Positions 47,884-58,665 of a stretch of DNA of 64,000 bases are shown here, in pieces. The DNA is taken from the NCBI GenBank assembly GCA_030549775.1, contig CM060176.1, positions 96,587,815-96,651,814 on the forward strand, written 5' to 3'. Position numbers and translations under genes: made by a program. Below the pieces are notes generated by a model, which was not told where the DNA came from, searched no databases, and worked only from the letters and a program-made list of their open reading frames with translations. The stretch comes from Tamarix chinensis (lineage: Eukaryota; Streptophyta; Magnoliopsida; Caryophyllales; Tamaricaceae). The first letter of the stretch is position 1, and every line of letters starts with the position of its first letter.

Positions 47884-49517
47884 TGCTACCTTGGTTGAAT
47901 GAGTCCTGTGATCCACTGATGGTGGGGAGCAGACCTCTTGTGCAGGTTTGAGATAGGATATTATTTTTGGATTGAAGGCTTGGCTTGAGAGAGTAAGCAA
48001 ATCCGGAGTTTGATCCGTCGGGTTTTATCGTGTTTAACTGTATTTATCTCTGGAAGTTTCAAATGTTGTATTTAAAATTTCAAGGGTATTGTAATTGACT
48101 TTTAATTTCTCATACTCTAATAAACTTTTAAAATCTAGGTTTATTTCACAGGTTCCGCTGCTTTATTTAGCGATGATTTTATTCAGTGAAATTGTTCACT
48201 TGCTATCTGCCTGTGGATATCTCCTTGTGGGAGTTTATCCTCACGGCATAGATGTTGGTTGAATTTTTGTTGACAGGTTTTAGCCTTAAATCTAGCATGA
48301 GATAGATGGTGGATATTTATCTTGTGTTAGATGTGGTGGTAACATTCCCTATATTATATTTTAGTTTCCGCTTTATTCTTTTAAAAAAATTCAGGAGTGA
48401 ATTTTGGAGGTGTTACACCCACCCACTAACTCCCGGCTAGTTACCCCTAAAATTAAAGAAAAAGGCTTAAACAGAATCTCAATAAATTAATTATTAATTA
48501 CCAAGTGATATCACAAATCACAAATTAATTCCATTATCATCCCAATTGGGTCTTTCCAAGTGATAACACCAAACACATCACAAAGCATATAAGCCACCAA
48601 TTGGGTGTTTAGAGATGACACCAAGCTTAACCAAAACAAGTCTTAAATATCATCATTTTGATCCACATTAAATTTAGGATAAACATGGCTGTAATCATAA
48701 TTAAAATGTTGTAAGTACATGCAAACATTGTTATAGATGGCCTGGAGGAAGAACAACAAATAACAAACAAACATGGCAAAATACAAACAGACTAGTTAAT
48801 TGATCCTTAGGATCGGTCGACTGGTTAGGTGAGCCACCTAAACCCTTGAAACCAGAACTGCGCCTGAACCCACCCAGAGTGGGACCAATAGAATCAATTT
48901 CTCTTTCGACTATCGACTGGTTTGCCATGCCAAACCTAAAAAACAAACAAAACAATCCACTAGTTGGTCCATTGATTGATTGTTCATAGGAAACCAGTCA
49001 ATGGGTCTAAGTAGAGACCAGACCCCTTTGATCATAAGACAGTCGGTCGATAGATTTGGCGAACCTAATGACTCTTCATAGGAAACCAATTGACTGATTT
49101 TTCAAACTAATCATCCAATCTCTCAACCAATCGATCAAAAATCTCAAACCGAACAATTGATCGACGGCTCAAGTAAAATAACACCCATAACTACGATCCA
49201 TATATCAAAATTTCACCCAACTTTACCATATTAATCCTATCATATTTCTATGTTATTAAACACATAAAAGACATACTTATTACATATAATTACATTGATA
49301 TATGTTAATATTGACATTTAATGGAATCATACTCAAAACTGTCAAAATCATGCATAATAATAAGGAAATCGAAATATGCTTAAATTTTAAAGAAGAAAAC
49401 TTTACCACATGCTCGAATCCAATAATACAATTACATCATACTCAACACATAAACACACCAAGAACATGAAACAACAACAAACAAAAAAAGGCCTTATTCA
49501 TATTAAAGATAATAATA

Positions 49518-50632
49518 TGATGCATGAGCATCCGCAGTCATTTTAGTTTTTTTAACAAGAAATTATGATGCCTTTTCTTTTATCCTTAAGTTTACATCAA
49601 AAGGCCAAATTTCTTTAATTTCATCTAAGGGATATTATGTGATCATTTTAGCTTTAAATTCTTCTAAGTTTGAAGTTTATAAATATCCTTCTTACATGGA
49701 AGAATTAAACTAGCTAAAGGTTAGCCATGCAACCAACCACTTGTTGACTTTTAGGTGGCTTAAAAGAGGCTCATATATGGCTTCAAAAGTTAATTATGAA
49801 GTACCATAACCAGTCACCAAACAACGACCATAACTACATTTTCCTCTCAATTTTTGGGACCAGTGTGGCATGGAAATTGAGGCACAACCATATCAACTTG
49901 TAGTTACTATAACAAGTATAATATCAGGTCTGGTTGGGAAAGCATGTTTGTGGCATTTTTATGATTTTATAGATGATTATTGTACTTAGAATAAGCTCTA
50001 GTCAGAATCTATCCCTTAGTATTACATTAGCTGATTGAAATAACAACCTAAGCTGACTAGATTAGCCCTTAACTTGTAAGCAAACTCAAAATTAGCCTAC
50101 ATGGCATGGGAGAGCTACTAATGCACAAGATTTTGAGCCAAAGAAAGTCAATGTGTTGTTTTCTTTTTGTTAGACTTTAACAAGTCAATTATCCCTCATT
50201 AGATAACTACTAGTTTGATTCTAACCAAATCAACCATTTTGCTTTTTATTGCAATTAGTGTGTAGCTAAATCAATCCATAAAAGATCACTATGTTCTTTT
50301 TGTAACTCAAAGGGCCTAAAATTTATGTATAAATGTTAGAGTCACATATGAATGAAGATCAAATTTGGTTGCCTTATATTTTCCTCCCTTTTGATGAGAC
50401 GAACCATCAAACTTGAGTGGAGATTTTGATTAAACTTATCCTCAAAATATTACCTTCTTTGTTCCAAAAGTCAGATGCCTTGGATGGTGATTGTGATTAT
50501 ATAAATTTAAGGGGTACTTAAGATTATATTTTCCTCATCTTCAACCTCCATTTTAGTTTTTAATTTTGGTGGTAATTATAATAATCCACCATCTTCCTTG
50601 GTATGATCCAATTTTGTTTTCCTTATACATCA
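49518..50632 (+). repeat. 5' LTR of the gag-only element
   Basis: 1115 bp, collinear with 52354-53826 apart from the extra segment in the latter. Contains GTAACTCAAAGGGCCTAA about 330 bp from its end, as does the 3' LTR. Confidence 0.85.
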
Positions 50633-50635
50633 AAT

Positions 50636-50647
50636 TGGTATTAGAGC
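50636..50647 (+). other. Primer-binding site, tRNA-iMet type
   Basis: TGGTATTAGAGC, one mismatch from TGGTATCAGAGC, three bases after the LTR. Confidence 0.8.
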
Positions 50648-51030
50648 TCAATGTTGATAAATTGTGTTTTAACTTTTATTCTCCACATTTTCATTCACCC
50701 CGACCATCATTTTATACCATCATCTTTGATGAAATTTTTTATTCACTTTTTCTTTCACCCACCCAACCCTCTACATCATCATCATTTTTTTAAATCTTTG
50801 CCTCGCTATTATTGTCCATCTCGGCCACCTCCACTTAAAAGTAAGCCCCTAACCTTTATTCACCTTTATTTTACCCCATTTTCACTTACCCTCTTCCATA
50901 GCCACACAAATTTAAAAAATAAAATAAAATGGAACCAGTATACTTTAATGGTAGCCTCAAACACTATTCTTAGTGGAAAAACAAATGTTAAAGGGAGTTT
51001 GAAAATAAAGGACACTCCGATGATAAAGTC

Positions 51031-51648
51031 TCTAAAGTTGCTATCATGAGATTTGAAGTCTATGCTTCATTTTGGTGGAATAACATATGCCATCAAATAA
51101 ATAAGAAGGGAAAGTCAAAAGTAAGGTCACGGAGAAATTTAAAGAAGCTTATGATAGAGGAGTTATTACCATCATCTCAAAAATATAACTTATATAACAA
51201 GGTGGTTACTTATAAAGAAAGGAAGAACTCCTCATATTTTGAAATTCTTGCTAAGTCCTATTGATGTCAAAGCAAAGGGAAGAAGAGTATGTAAGGATAT
51301 GATAAACAAAGAATTTATAGGTGCTACAAATGTGAAGGCGTTGGCCACTCCAAAGACGTGTGTCCTAAAAAGTGGGAAGTGACACTCATAGAATATGAAG
51401 AGATCAATCAAGAGATGAAGCAAAAGGAGTATAGCCATAAAGAAGAGAGTTCTACATTATTCATCCCCATGGAACCGAGCAAGCATAAGAAGGTCATTTT
51501 TCCTTCTAATGTTGCAATCCTTACAGACTCAGTTCAAGCACAAAAAGAAAATGAAGTTTACGACCTCATTAGTGTTATTCAAGAAGATCAAAATCTTGTA
51601 TCATTGGATGACATTGAGAAAGGAAAAGTAAAGGGAATTTCCCAATAA
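51031..51648 (+). pseudogene. Ty3/gypsy-like gag relic with zinc knuckle
   Basis: The first part reads FEVYASFWWNNI and later LLPSSQKYNLYNK, matching the Trp-Trp and 'P-S-x-Y-x-x-x-L-Y-N' landmarks of plant gypsy gag. After a frame break a CX2CX4HX4C knuckle (CYKCEGVGHSKDVC) lies at about 51322-51363. An acidic/basic tail (51364-51648) runs open to a TAA. Gag would coat the RNA; the frames are not continuous, so this copy is probably inactive. Confidence 0.7.
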
Positions 51649-52342
51649 GAGTTTTTGAATATTAAATACAATGTTGATGATAACATGGTTGTTAAGACTG
51701 TTATTTAAATGGAGACAATCAAGCTTGCCACAAAAATAATTTTTAGTCCATTTGAATCCTACCAAAACGTTTTCAAATCCACAGTTGAGGTATGTGTCAA
51801 AACTTTTACTTCTTCATCCATAAGAAGTACTAGTAATAGTGAGTTGTTCCTTGTTATACCCCTAGACGTGTTGTTTATTATTTCTATGCTACCTTGGCAT
51901 GAGGTTTAACCCATAAAGGTTGAGAATGGATTTGAAGCATATACCCTTGAAGTATCCTTACAAAACACCCATTCCTTACCATTTGTCGAGAATATTGACA
52001 ATGTTAGTGTCTCATTCTTTGTATCCCATCAACCACCACCTTCGAGGATTGCACAAATGAGTTTTGGTGAGAAGTTGAGTGTATCTAAATTTAACTCTCA
52101 AATTTTCTATAAGAATCCTTACACTTTGGTCAGCACTCTTGATTGTTGGCTACGTGATTTTAGATCCTTTCTTATGTTTACCATATGTCATGATTCTTTT
52201 TCTTTATTAAGGATCAATGATCATCGGTCTTACCATGTTGGGAGACACCTTGATCCTACTCATTACTTCCTAAATATTTTCAAAGGAAGTTGTTTTGAGT
52301 GCCACTCTACTTTTAGATTTAACAAATTGAATCTGACAACAC
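51649..52342 (+). other. Internal region of the gag-only element, unexplained frames
   Basis: Plus frames at 51709-51909 (METIKLATKIIFSPFES) and 52057-52356 (MSFGEKLSVSKFNSQIFYK) resemble no retroviral enzyme that I can identify. There is no DSG, YVDD or HHCC motif. Confidence 0.5.
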
Positions 52343-52353
52343 CTCGGGGAGTT
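52343..52353 (+). other. Polypurine tract of the gag-only element
   Basis: Purine-rich CTCGGGGAGTT just before the 3' LTR. Confidence 0.6.
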
Positions 52354-53826
52354 TGATGTAGGAGCACTCACTATCATTTTAGTTTTTCTCACAGGAAATT
52401 ATGATGTTTTTTTGTTTATCAGTAAGTTCACATTAAAAATCCAAATTTATTTTAATTTCATCCAAGGGCTATTATGTGATCATGTTAGCATTTATTTCTT
52501 CTAAGTTTGAAGGTTATAAATACCATTAATACATGGAAGAATTAAACTAGCCATAGGTTGGCCATGCAATCCATGTAGCCAGCCACTTTTTTTTTATCGA
52601 CGTTTAGGTGGATTAAAAGAGGCTTATGTATGGCTTCATAAGTCGGCCATAGAGGACAGGAACCAACCACCAGACAATAACCATGACTGCCTTTTTATCT
52701 CAATTTTTGGGACTAATGTGGCACGAAAATGGAGGGCACAACCATATCAATTCGTATTTATTGTAGCAACTAGTTTGGCCAGAAAATTTCAAGGTTGAAT
52801 GACACATAAAACCAAGGTGGATAGGCTTGATATGGAAGGAATTTTTGCACAATTTTTATGACACAAAAATATGCTGATTGTACCTTGTAAATTAGCCCAA
52901 TGCAATGCAAATCAATAGTAGTAGCAACAACCCATAATTGTGATTTTGGGTAGCTTTTTAGCAAAAAAAATGGAGGGAAAGAGGCAGAGAAGCAGCATGT
53001 ACAACCTAATACATATTATGGAAGAAATAAAACACAAAATCATGCAATTTTGTAGCAAAACCATTGGCCAGGTTTGGGACACTTATTTGGCACAAACCTA
53101 GAGGAAAAGTGAGTATAATAGCATGCCTGATTAGGAAAGTGTGTTTGCATCACTTTTCTGACTTTCTAGATGATTATTGTACTTATAATCAACTTAGTAA
53201 GAATCTAGCCCTTATTCTTGCATTAACCAATTGAAATGATAACCTAAGCTAGCTAGATTAACACTTAATTTGTAAGAAGCCTCAAAGTCCGCCTACTTAG
53301 CATAAGATGACTGCTAATGCATGAAGTTTTGAGCCAAATAAAGTCAATGGTTGGTTTGATTTTTTTTATAGAATTAAACTAGTCAATTCAGCCCTCATTA
53401 GGTAACTACTAGTTTGTTTCTAACCAGATCAACCCTTTTGCTTTTTATTGTAGTTAGTGTGTAGCTAAATCAGACCATAGAAGGCCATTATAGTCTTTTT
53501 GTAACTCAAAGGGCCTAACATTTCCTTATAAATGCTAGAGTCACATATAAATGAAGATCAAATTTGGTTGCCTCATGTTTTCCTCCATTTTGGTGAGACG
53601 AACCTTCTAACTTGAGTGAAGAATTTGATTAAATTTATCCTCAAAATCTTACCTTCTTTATTCCATGAGTTGAATTCCTTGGATGGTGATTGTGATTATA
53701 TGAATTTAAGGGGTAATTAAGTTCATATTTTTCTTAACTCTAAACTCCATTTCCTTAATTTTGGTGGTAATTATTCTAATCCACCATCTTCCTTAGTATG
53801 ATTCGATTTGTTTCCCATATGCATCA
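52354..53826 (+). repeat. 3' LTR of the gag-only element
   Basis: 1473 bp. The extra segment at about 52765-53113 lies between two GTAGCAA...TTGGCCAG repeats (52762 and 53050). Confidence 0.82.
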
Positions 53827-54947
53827 GAATACATTATCTCCAAGCAATTATTCTAGTACAAAATACTCCTAATTTGATGGTTGTTTACCCGGATCTATAT
53901 TTCTAAGAGAATGAGTAATCAAAATGATTAAAACTCATTTTCAAAACTTAATAAAAAAAATCAGAAGAAGAAGGAGAAAAAAAAATGACATAACACCACC
54001 TTTTTTCTTATAACTAAAATCCAAAACCAAAAATCAAGGTCTTTAATATTTCTTGAAACTTTAACCCTTCATTTATAAAAAAGTTAAAGCTAAAGCTAAG
54101 ATTATGAGAAGAAAGAGGAGACAATAATTCTGACTAAAGGATGAGAAAATCAAAGGCAAACCTCTGTTTTTCTAGTAGAGAAGAAAAGAAAGTAAAAGCA
54201 GAGAATGCCCAACACTTAGCAAATTTTCACAAAGACAAAGGGAGAGAATTAGCAAATGTAGATGATAGGGAGTGAATTGAATAAGGAATGGGGTCTATAG
54301 GAGGAAAGTATTGGTTGACATACATAAGTGGAAGAGAGGAAAGTTTAACTTAGGGCGAGTGTGGGTAACCCAAGTGCAAGGAAATCACAAGTCGAGGTAA
54401 AGGAGATAAGGTGTGACTAGAAAAATGCATGGTTGAGGTTTGGTAGGTTAGGGAAGAGGTGTATAAAGTTAAACATGTAGCTATGGCTACGAGAAGAGAG
54501 AGAAAAGTGAGGGAGAAGAGAGGAGGTGAGAAATGCCTCAAAAAGTTCTTATAGGGAAAAATTAACTAAATAAAATTGTAGAGTGGTCTAAATAATATAA
54601 AAATAATCCCAAAGCACTAAATTATGCTTATTAGTATGGATAAATTCTAATTAGAATATTTCATAAATATTGTAAAAATATTAGAATAAAAATAAAAAAG
54701 AAAATGAAATTGCAGGACAACAAGCCAATCGATTTGAGCAAACCAATTGATTGGTTTATCGGGAAATAAAATTGCTAGTTCTTAAGCATACCAGTCGATC
54801 AATTAGGGTAACTAGTCTATTGGTGAGCCTGAACTTCATGACTTTACTAGAATTTAAAGCCCTCTCCAAAACCAAAACTAAATTGTTTTGTATCAACATA
54901 ATTTTAAATACAATATGAAAGATTTTAAGATAAGGTATTACACTTCC

Positions 54948-55393
54948 ATTGATCATTTGTCACATTTAGTAACAAATAGTATCTACACAAGCTTGCTTGT
55001 TCAAATTCACAAATTTCAAACATATTATGCTTTAATATGTGTATCTTTGATCATATGCCCGAACTTCGTATTTTTACTTGAATTTCAAGCTCTTTCCAAA
55101 ACCAAAACAAATCGATATAACTTTCTTGGCCTTTTTCCTTCTTATTTTTTTTCTCCTAAATTTCTTGGCAACCAAATACCTAGAAAATGGTTTCTATCTA
55201 TTTTTCTTTTCTTCCCTTAGTAGTTTCAACAAACCAAACATACTCTAAAGTTGGGTATCCTTTCGGAAAAAAATCAGATCAAATATCCTAAATGTTGAAT
55301 TAGATTTTTCATATACCAAATCAGATTTTTGGAACTAATTTTTTTTGTACATCCCTACCCTTAATGGCTATTTATTTATGGTGAGACTATATC
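54948..55393. other. Short gap with a C-type LTR fragment
   Basis: The stretch around 55057-55120 (CCGAACTTCGTATTTTTACT, then CCAAAACCAAAACAAAT) repeats the end of C1 at 54829-54890. Part of another C-family copy therefore lies here. A hAT-like terminus (GTACATCCCTA) is at about 55350-55360. No gene. Confidence 0.45.
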
Positions 55394-57459
55394 TATAATA
55401 ACCCATCCTAAAATTCTTCAAAAATATATTTATAATTATGCTGGTATAAAATAAAGTGGTTTTGCTTTTGGAGAGGAATTGGAATTGGGTGAAGATGTGT
55501 GATTTCAGCGATACTGATCGAATTTTTGCCCAAACCAATTGACTGGTACGTCCAACAATCCTCCTTTTTATTTCTTGCATAACCAATTGACTAATTTCCC
55601 CAAACCTATCGATTGGTTAAGCTGCGATTCTAAAATTCTTTTCTGTTTCACTTTGATTCTCTTTCCAATATTTATGAAAAATACTAATTAGAGTCTCTTT
55701 GAGCTAATTAGCATATTTTGATGCTTTAGGATTATTTTCACATTAATTTGATAATTATATGATTTTATTTAGCTTTAAATCCCCAAAAATTATTTTTGAG
55801 ATACTTTATCCTCATCTATCACCTTTCCCTTTCTCCTCTTACCTGTAGCTCGAGAAAAACTCCTCACCCTATTGTTGCTCTGTCTTGATCTAATCTTGCT
55901 TAACTTCATCCTTCCTACCTTATACTGCATCATGTATTCCTCTTACACATTTATATACAACACTTCACTCTACCCTTGGAAGTCAACTTCTTGTCTTCTC
56001 TCCCCTTCCTTTATGGTCAACCAACAGACCTTTATAGCTTTCCTTATCTTATTCTTTCTCCTTCTTACACACTCATTAAACCCCTATTCACTTGCTCTCT
56101 CTTCCTTAAAAAGTTCTATGTGTTGGGTGTTCTATTTTCCCTTCCTTATGGTACGAAGAACCAGACTTTTCCTCTTGGTCTCAGATTTTGATCCTTATCA
56201 CTACTTAAACTATTATTATCCATTTCCTCTCTTCTTCATTTAACATACCTTGCTAAGTGTTGAGGACTTCTTTCCTCTCCTTTCTCTTTCTTATTCCAGT
56301 AGAGAACCAAGGTCCCCAACCCTTATTCTTCTGACTAGATTATATTCTTTCCTTTTTCTTAATCTTTACTTTAGTTCCTCTTTATTTTCTATAAATATAG
56401 GGAGATTAAATTTTTGAGAGAGTTGAAGATTTCTAGCTCCTCACTACTCTTGGTTACCTATCTTATGGGAAACAAGTTGAGAATTCACACCTTTATCTTT
56501 CTTTTTTGTTTGTATTGTTTAAATTAAAATTTTAAAAGTATGTTTTACCAATTTTGGACTCTTGATTTCCTTATATAATCAAGGATCTTATAGTGAGCCA
56601 TCGAGTTAGGAATATTTTCTCTTTGCTAAAAGATTTTCCTTTAGTTATGACAATTATCAATTCTATAACGAGGTTTGGTGTTCATGTTTGCATTAGTTAA
56701 CACCTCTGAGTTTTAGTATGTTCCCATAAAACAAAACATTATCTACTAGATATGTGATATATTAAGACATGCATTATGAATATGGATGGTTTTAAGTATG
56801 AGATGTGGCATCATATCTTTGGTCATAAGTGTAAATCATGTGTTTACAACATAAGATAACTTAGTAACTATATTATAGAGGTTCAATGTATCAAACATGC
56901 CTATATGCTTAGCTAATTATGTGACTCTAGCTTTCTAACCACAAATCATATGATGTTTGAGTTAGTAGTATGTGGTCTTCCAGGCTTTTTGATGAAATTA
57001 TGACATGCATGAATGATTGGTGTTGGATGTGATATCATGAAGCTTGACTTTTAACGTTGATACGACTCTCGTTGATTTTTCCCTTGCCATGGACTACATG
57101 GACTTGCTCAGGTTATATGATGTAAGACATTCTTATCTTTAACATAAGTAGGGTTCCGTGGTTTATTGGGATTCCATGTGTTTGGTGTATGTGCGAGCAT
57201 GATTTATTTGTATTCTATAATTTGAGCATGTGGTATAATTATTCCTAAAATAATATGGCTGGAATTCTTTAATTTTTATGTATAAGTTGTCTATTTGAGC
57301 ATGATTAGTTTGAGTAAGTACATTACCATGTATTCATGTGAATTTATGTGTGCAACATGTATTTTTATGTGTGTGATGACATAGAAGCATGTTAGGATTA
57401 ATATGGTAAAGTGTGGTAAATTTTGGTATGGGTATCGTAGGATTGGGTGCATAACAGTT

Positions 57460-57806
57460 GATCGGTTCCTCGAACCCGTCAACTGGTTGTGCAAGCAGTT
57501 GAATGGTTTGGAGTTTTGGATCATTTGGTCACGAGATCAGTTGATTGGTTTGATAAACCAGTTGACTGGTTTTGATAGACAGTCGATTGGTTTGTCAAAC
57601 CCATTGATTGGTGTCCTTGCAAACCAAAATGGTTTGGTCTCCATTTAGACCCATCAATCGGTTGGACCAAACCAGTTGACTGGTTTCCATAACCAGTCAA
57701 TTGATTGGTCAAACCCATTAAACTATTTCTCTACATGCCAAAATGGGTTGGTCTCTACTTAGATCCATCGACCGGTTAGATCAAACCAGTTGGTTGGTTC
57801 CTATGA
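57460..57806 (+). repeat. AACCAGTTGACTGGTT-type minisatellite in C2
   Basis: Ten or more near-palindromic units (CAGTTGACTGG, CAGTTGATTGG, CAGTCAATTGATTGG and similar) with irregular spacing. The same motif family is found in C1. Confidence 0.8.
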
Positions 57807-57829
57807 ATAGGGATGGCAACGGGGCGGGT

Positions 57830-58130
57830 ACGGATCGGGTACCCCTTATCCATACCCGAACCCGATAAGGAATTTGATACCCGTACCCGTACCCGTACCC
57901 GCATGGATATCCGTTGCTGTACCCATATCCGTACCCGACGGATAATTTGTTACCCGACGGATATCCATTACCCGACGGATAATCCGTACCCGACGGATTA
58001 TTTGTTACCCGTCGGATATCCGTTACCAGACGGATATCGTTACCCGACGGATATCCGTCTGATACGTATATGGGTACAGTAATGAATATCCATGCCGATA
58101 CCCGTTATCCGACGGATTAAAATTACCTGT
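57830..58130. repeat. Left subterminal array of the hAT element
   Basis: More than ten copies of ACCCG(A/T)CGGAT and GGATATCCGT in both orientations, densest at 57940-58070. Confidence 0.8.
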
Positions 58131-58540
58131 TTATCCATTACCATTACCTGTTTATCCGTTTTTGTACCTGTTTACCTGTCATAATATATATAATTTACCT
58201 ACAAAATTATTTTTTGATATTAAAAATTAAAATATATATAAAAAACATCCAATAATTCATCAACTTAGTAGCTAAAGTTGATAATGTACCTGTAGCATAA
58301 TAGAAAAACATAGTAAAATATGCCAACAACAATATTGTTTAAAGTTTAAACATAGTAGATAATGTCCAAAAAAATAAAAAACTAGTAGAACACAAATGGC
58401 ATTCATAAATCATGATAGGATGAACTTTTCAATCTACATTCTTCAATCTTCAACCTTCAGACTTTAATCATCATGATTCATGAATCATGCATCTACCTGG
58501 TACATAAAAACAGTAAAAATAAATAGTCAAAGACTCAAAT

Positions 58541-58546
<6 letters not shown>

Positions 58547-58583
<37 letters not shown>

Positions 58584-58598
58584 CATATATATTATAGA

Positions 58599-58639
<41 letters not shown>
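58547..58639. repeat. Two AT microsatellites inside the hAT element
   Basis: AT runs at 58547-58579 and 58602-58639, separated by ATATTCATATATATTATAGA. Confidence 0.9.
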
Positions 58640-58641
<2 letters not shown>

Positions 58642-58665
58642 CATTTGCTAATAACATTATAAAAT

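Larger units (their letters stand above)
43806..48417 (+). mobile_element. Solo LTR A3 (long LTR), inside C1
   Basis: A 4612-bp unit from TGTAATACCTCG to GGAGGTGTTACA, with flanks CTCAC and CCCAC (4 of 5). It is collinear with A1 for the first ~3 kb, including the TATA-like box (44534), leader (44690-45000) and monomers (45240-46300). In the middle part it carries the CCACCGG minisatellite (47015-47540) instead of the A1-specific array. Hairpin at 47863-47883. Confidence 0.85.
49518..53826 (+). mobile_element. Gag-only LTR retrotransposon (TR-GAG-like), inside C1
   Basis: A complete 4.3-kb element with LTRs at 49518-50632 and 52354-53826, both starting TGATGxAxGAGCA and ending in CATCA. It has a tRNA-Met primer-binding site, a polypurine tract and target duplications TAATA/GAATA (4 of 5). 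The 1.7-kb interior encodes a Ty3/gypsy-like gag relic and no protease, reverse transcriptase or integrase, so it would need enzymes from another element. The two LTRs differ in length because of ~360 bp present only in the right one. Confidence 0.82.
42631..54942 (-). mobile_element. LTR C1, minus orientation, split by A3 and a gag-only element
   Basis: The plus-strand ends are TGTAATACCCTC (42631) and AAGGTATTACA (54942). The candidate 5-bp duplication is CTTCT/CTTCC (4 of 5). After removing A3 (43806-48417) and the gag-only element (49518-53826), about 3.4 kb of C1 remains: 42631-43805, 48423-49517 and 53832-54942. Its parts mirror C2: pyrimidine-rich leader (inverted, about 54060-54560) and an array of ACTGGTT/AACCAGT motifs (48790-49160, 54720-54830). 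A hairpin relic is at 43109 (TCAGTAC intact, partner arm degraded). Confidence 0.7.

Noticed and set aside
25659..48417. Reading the TGTAAYACC...GGTGTTACA units as DNA transposons with short TIRs
   Set aside because: TG...CA-type ends with 5-bp duplications, a promoter-like box and a leader fit LTRs; no transposase or subterminal sites were seen.
55872..56243. 123-codon frame rich in Leu/Phe/Ser
   Set aside because: It falls in the pyrimidine-rich leader of C2; TCT/CTT-rich DNA gives such hydrophobic frames by chance.
57813..58082. 89-codon frame rich in TRTRTR and YPTD
   Set aside because: It is a translation of the hAT subterminal repeat array.
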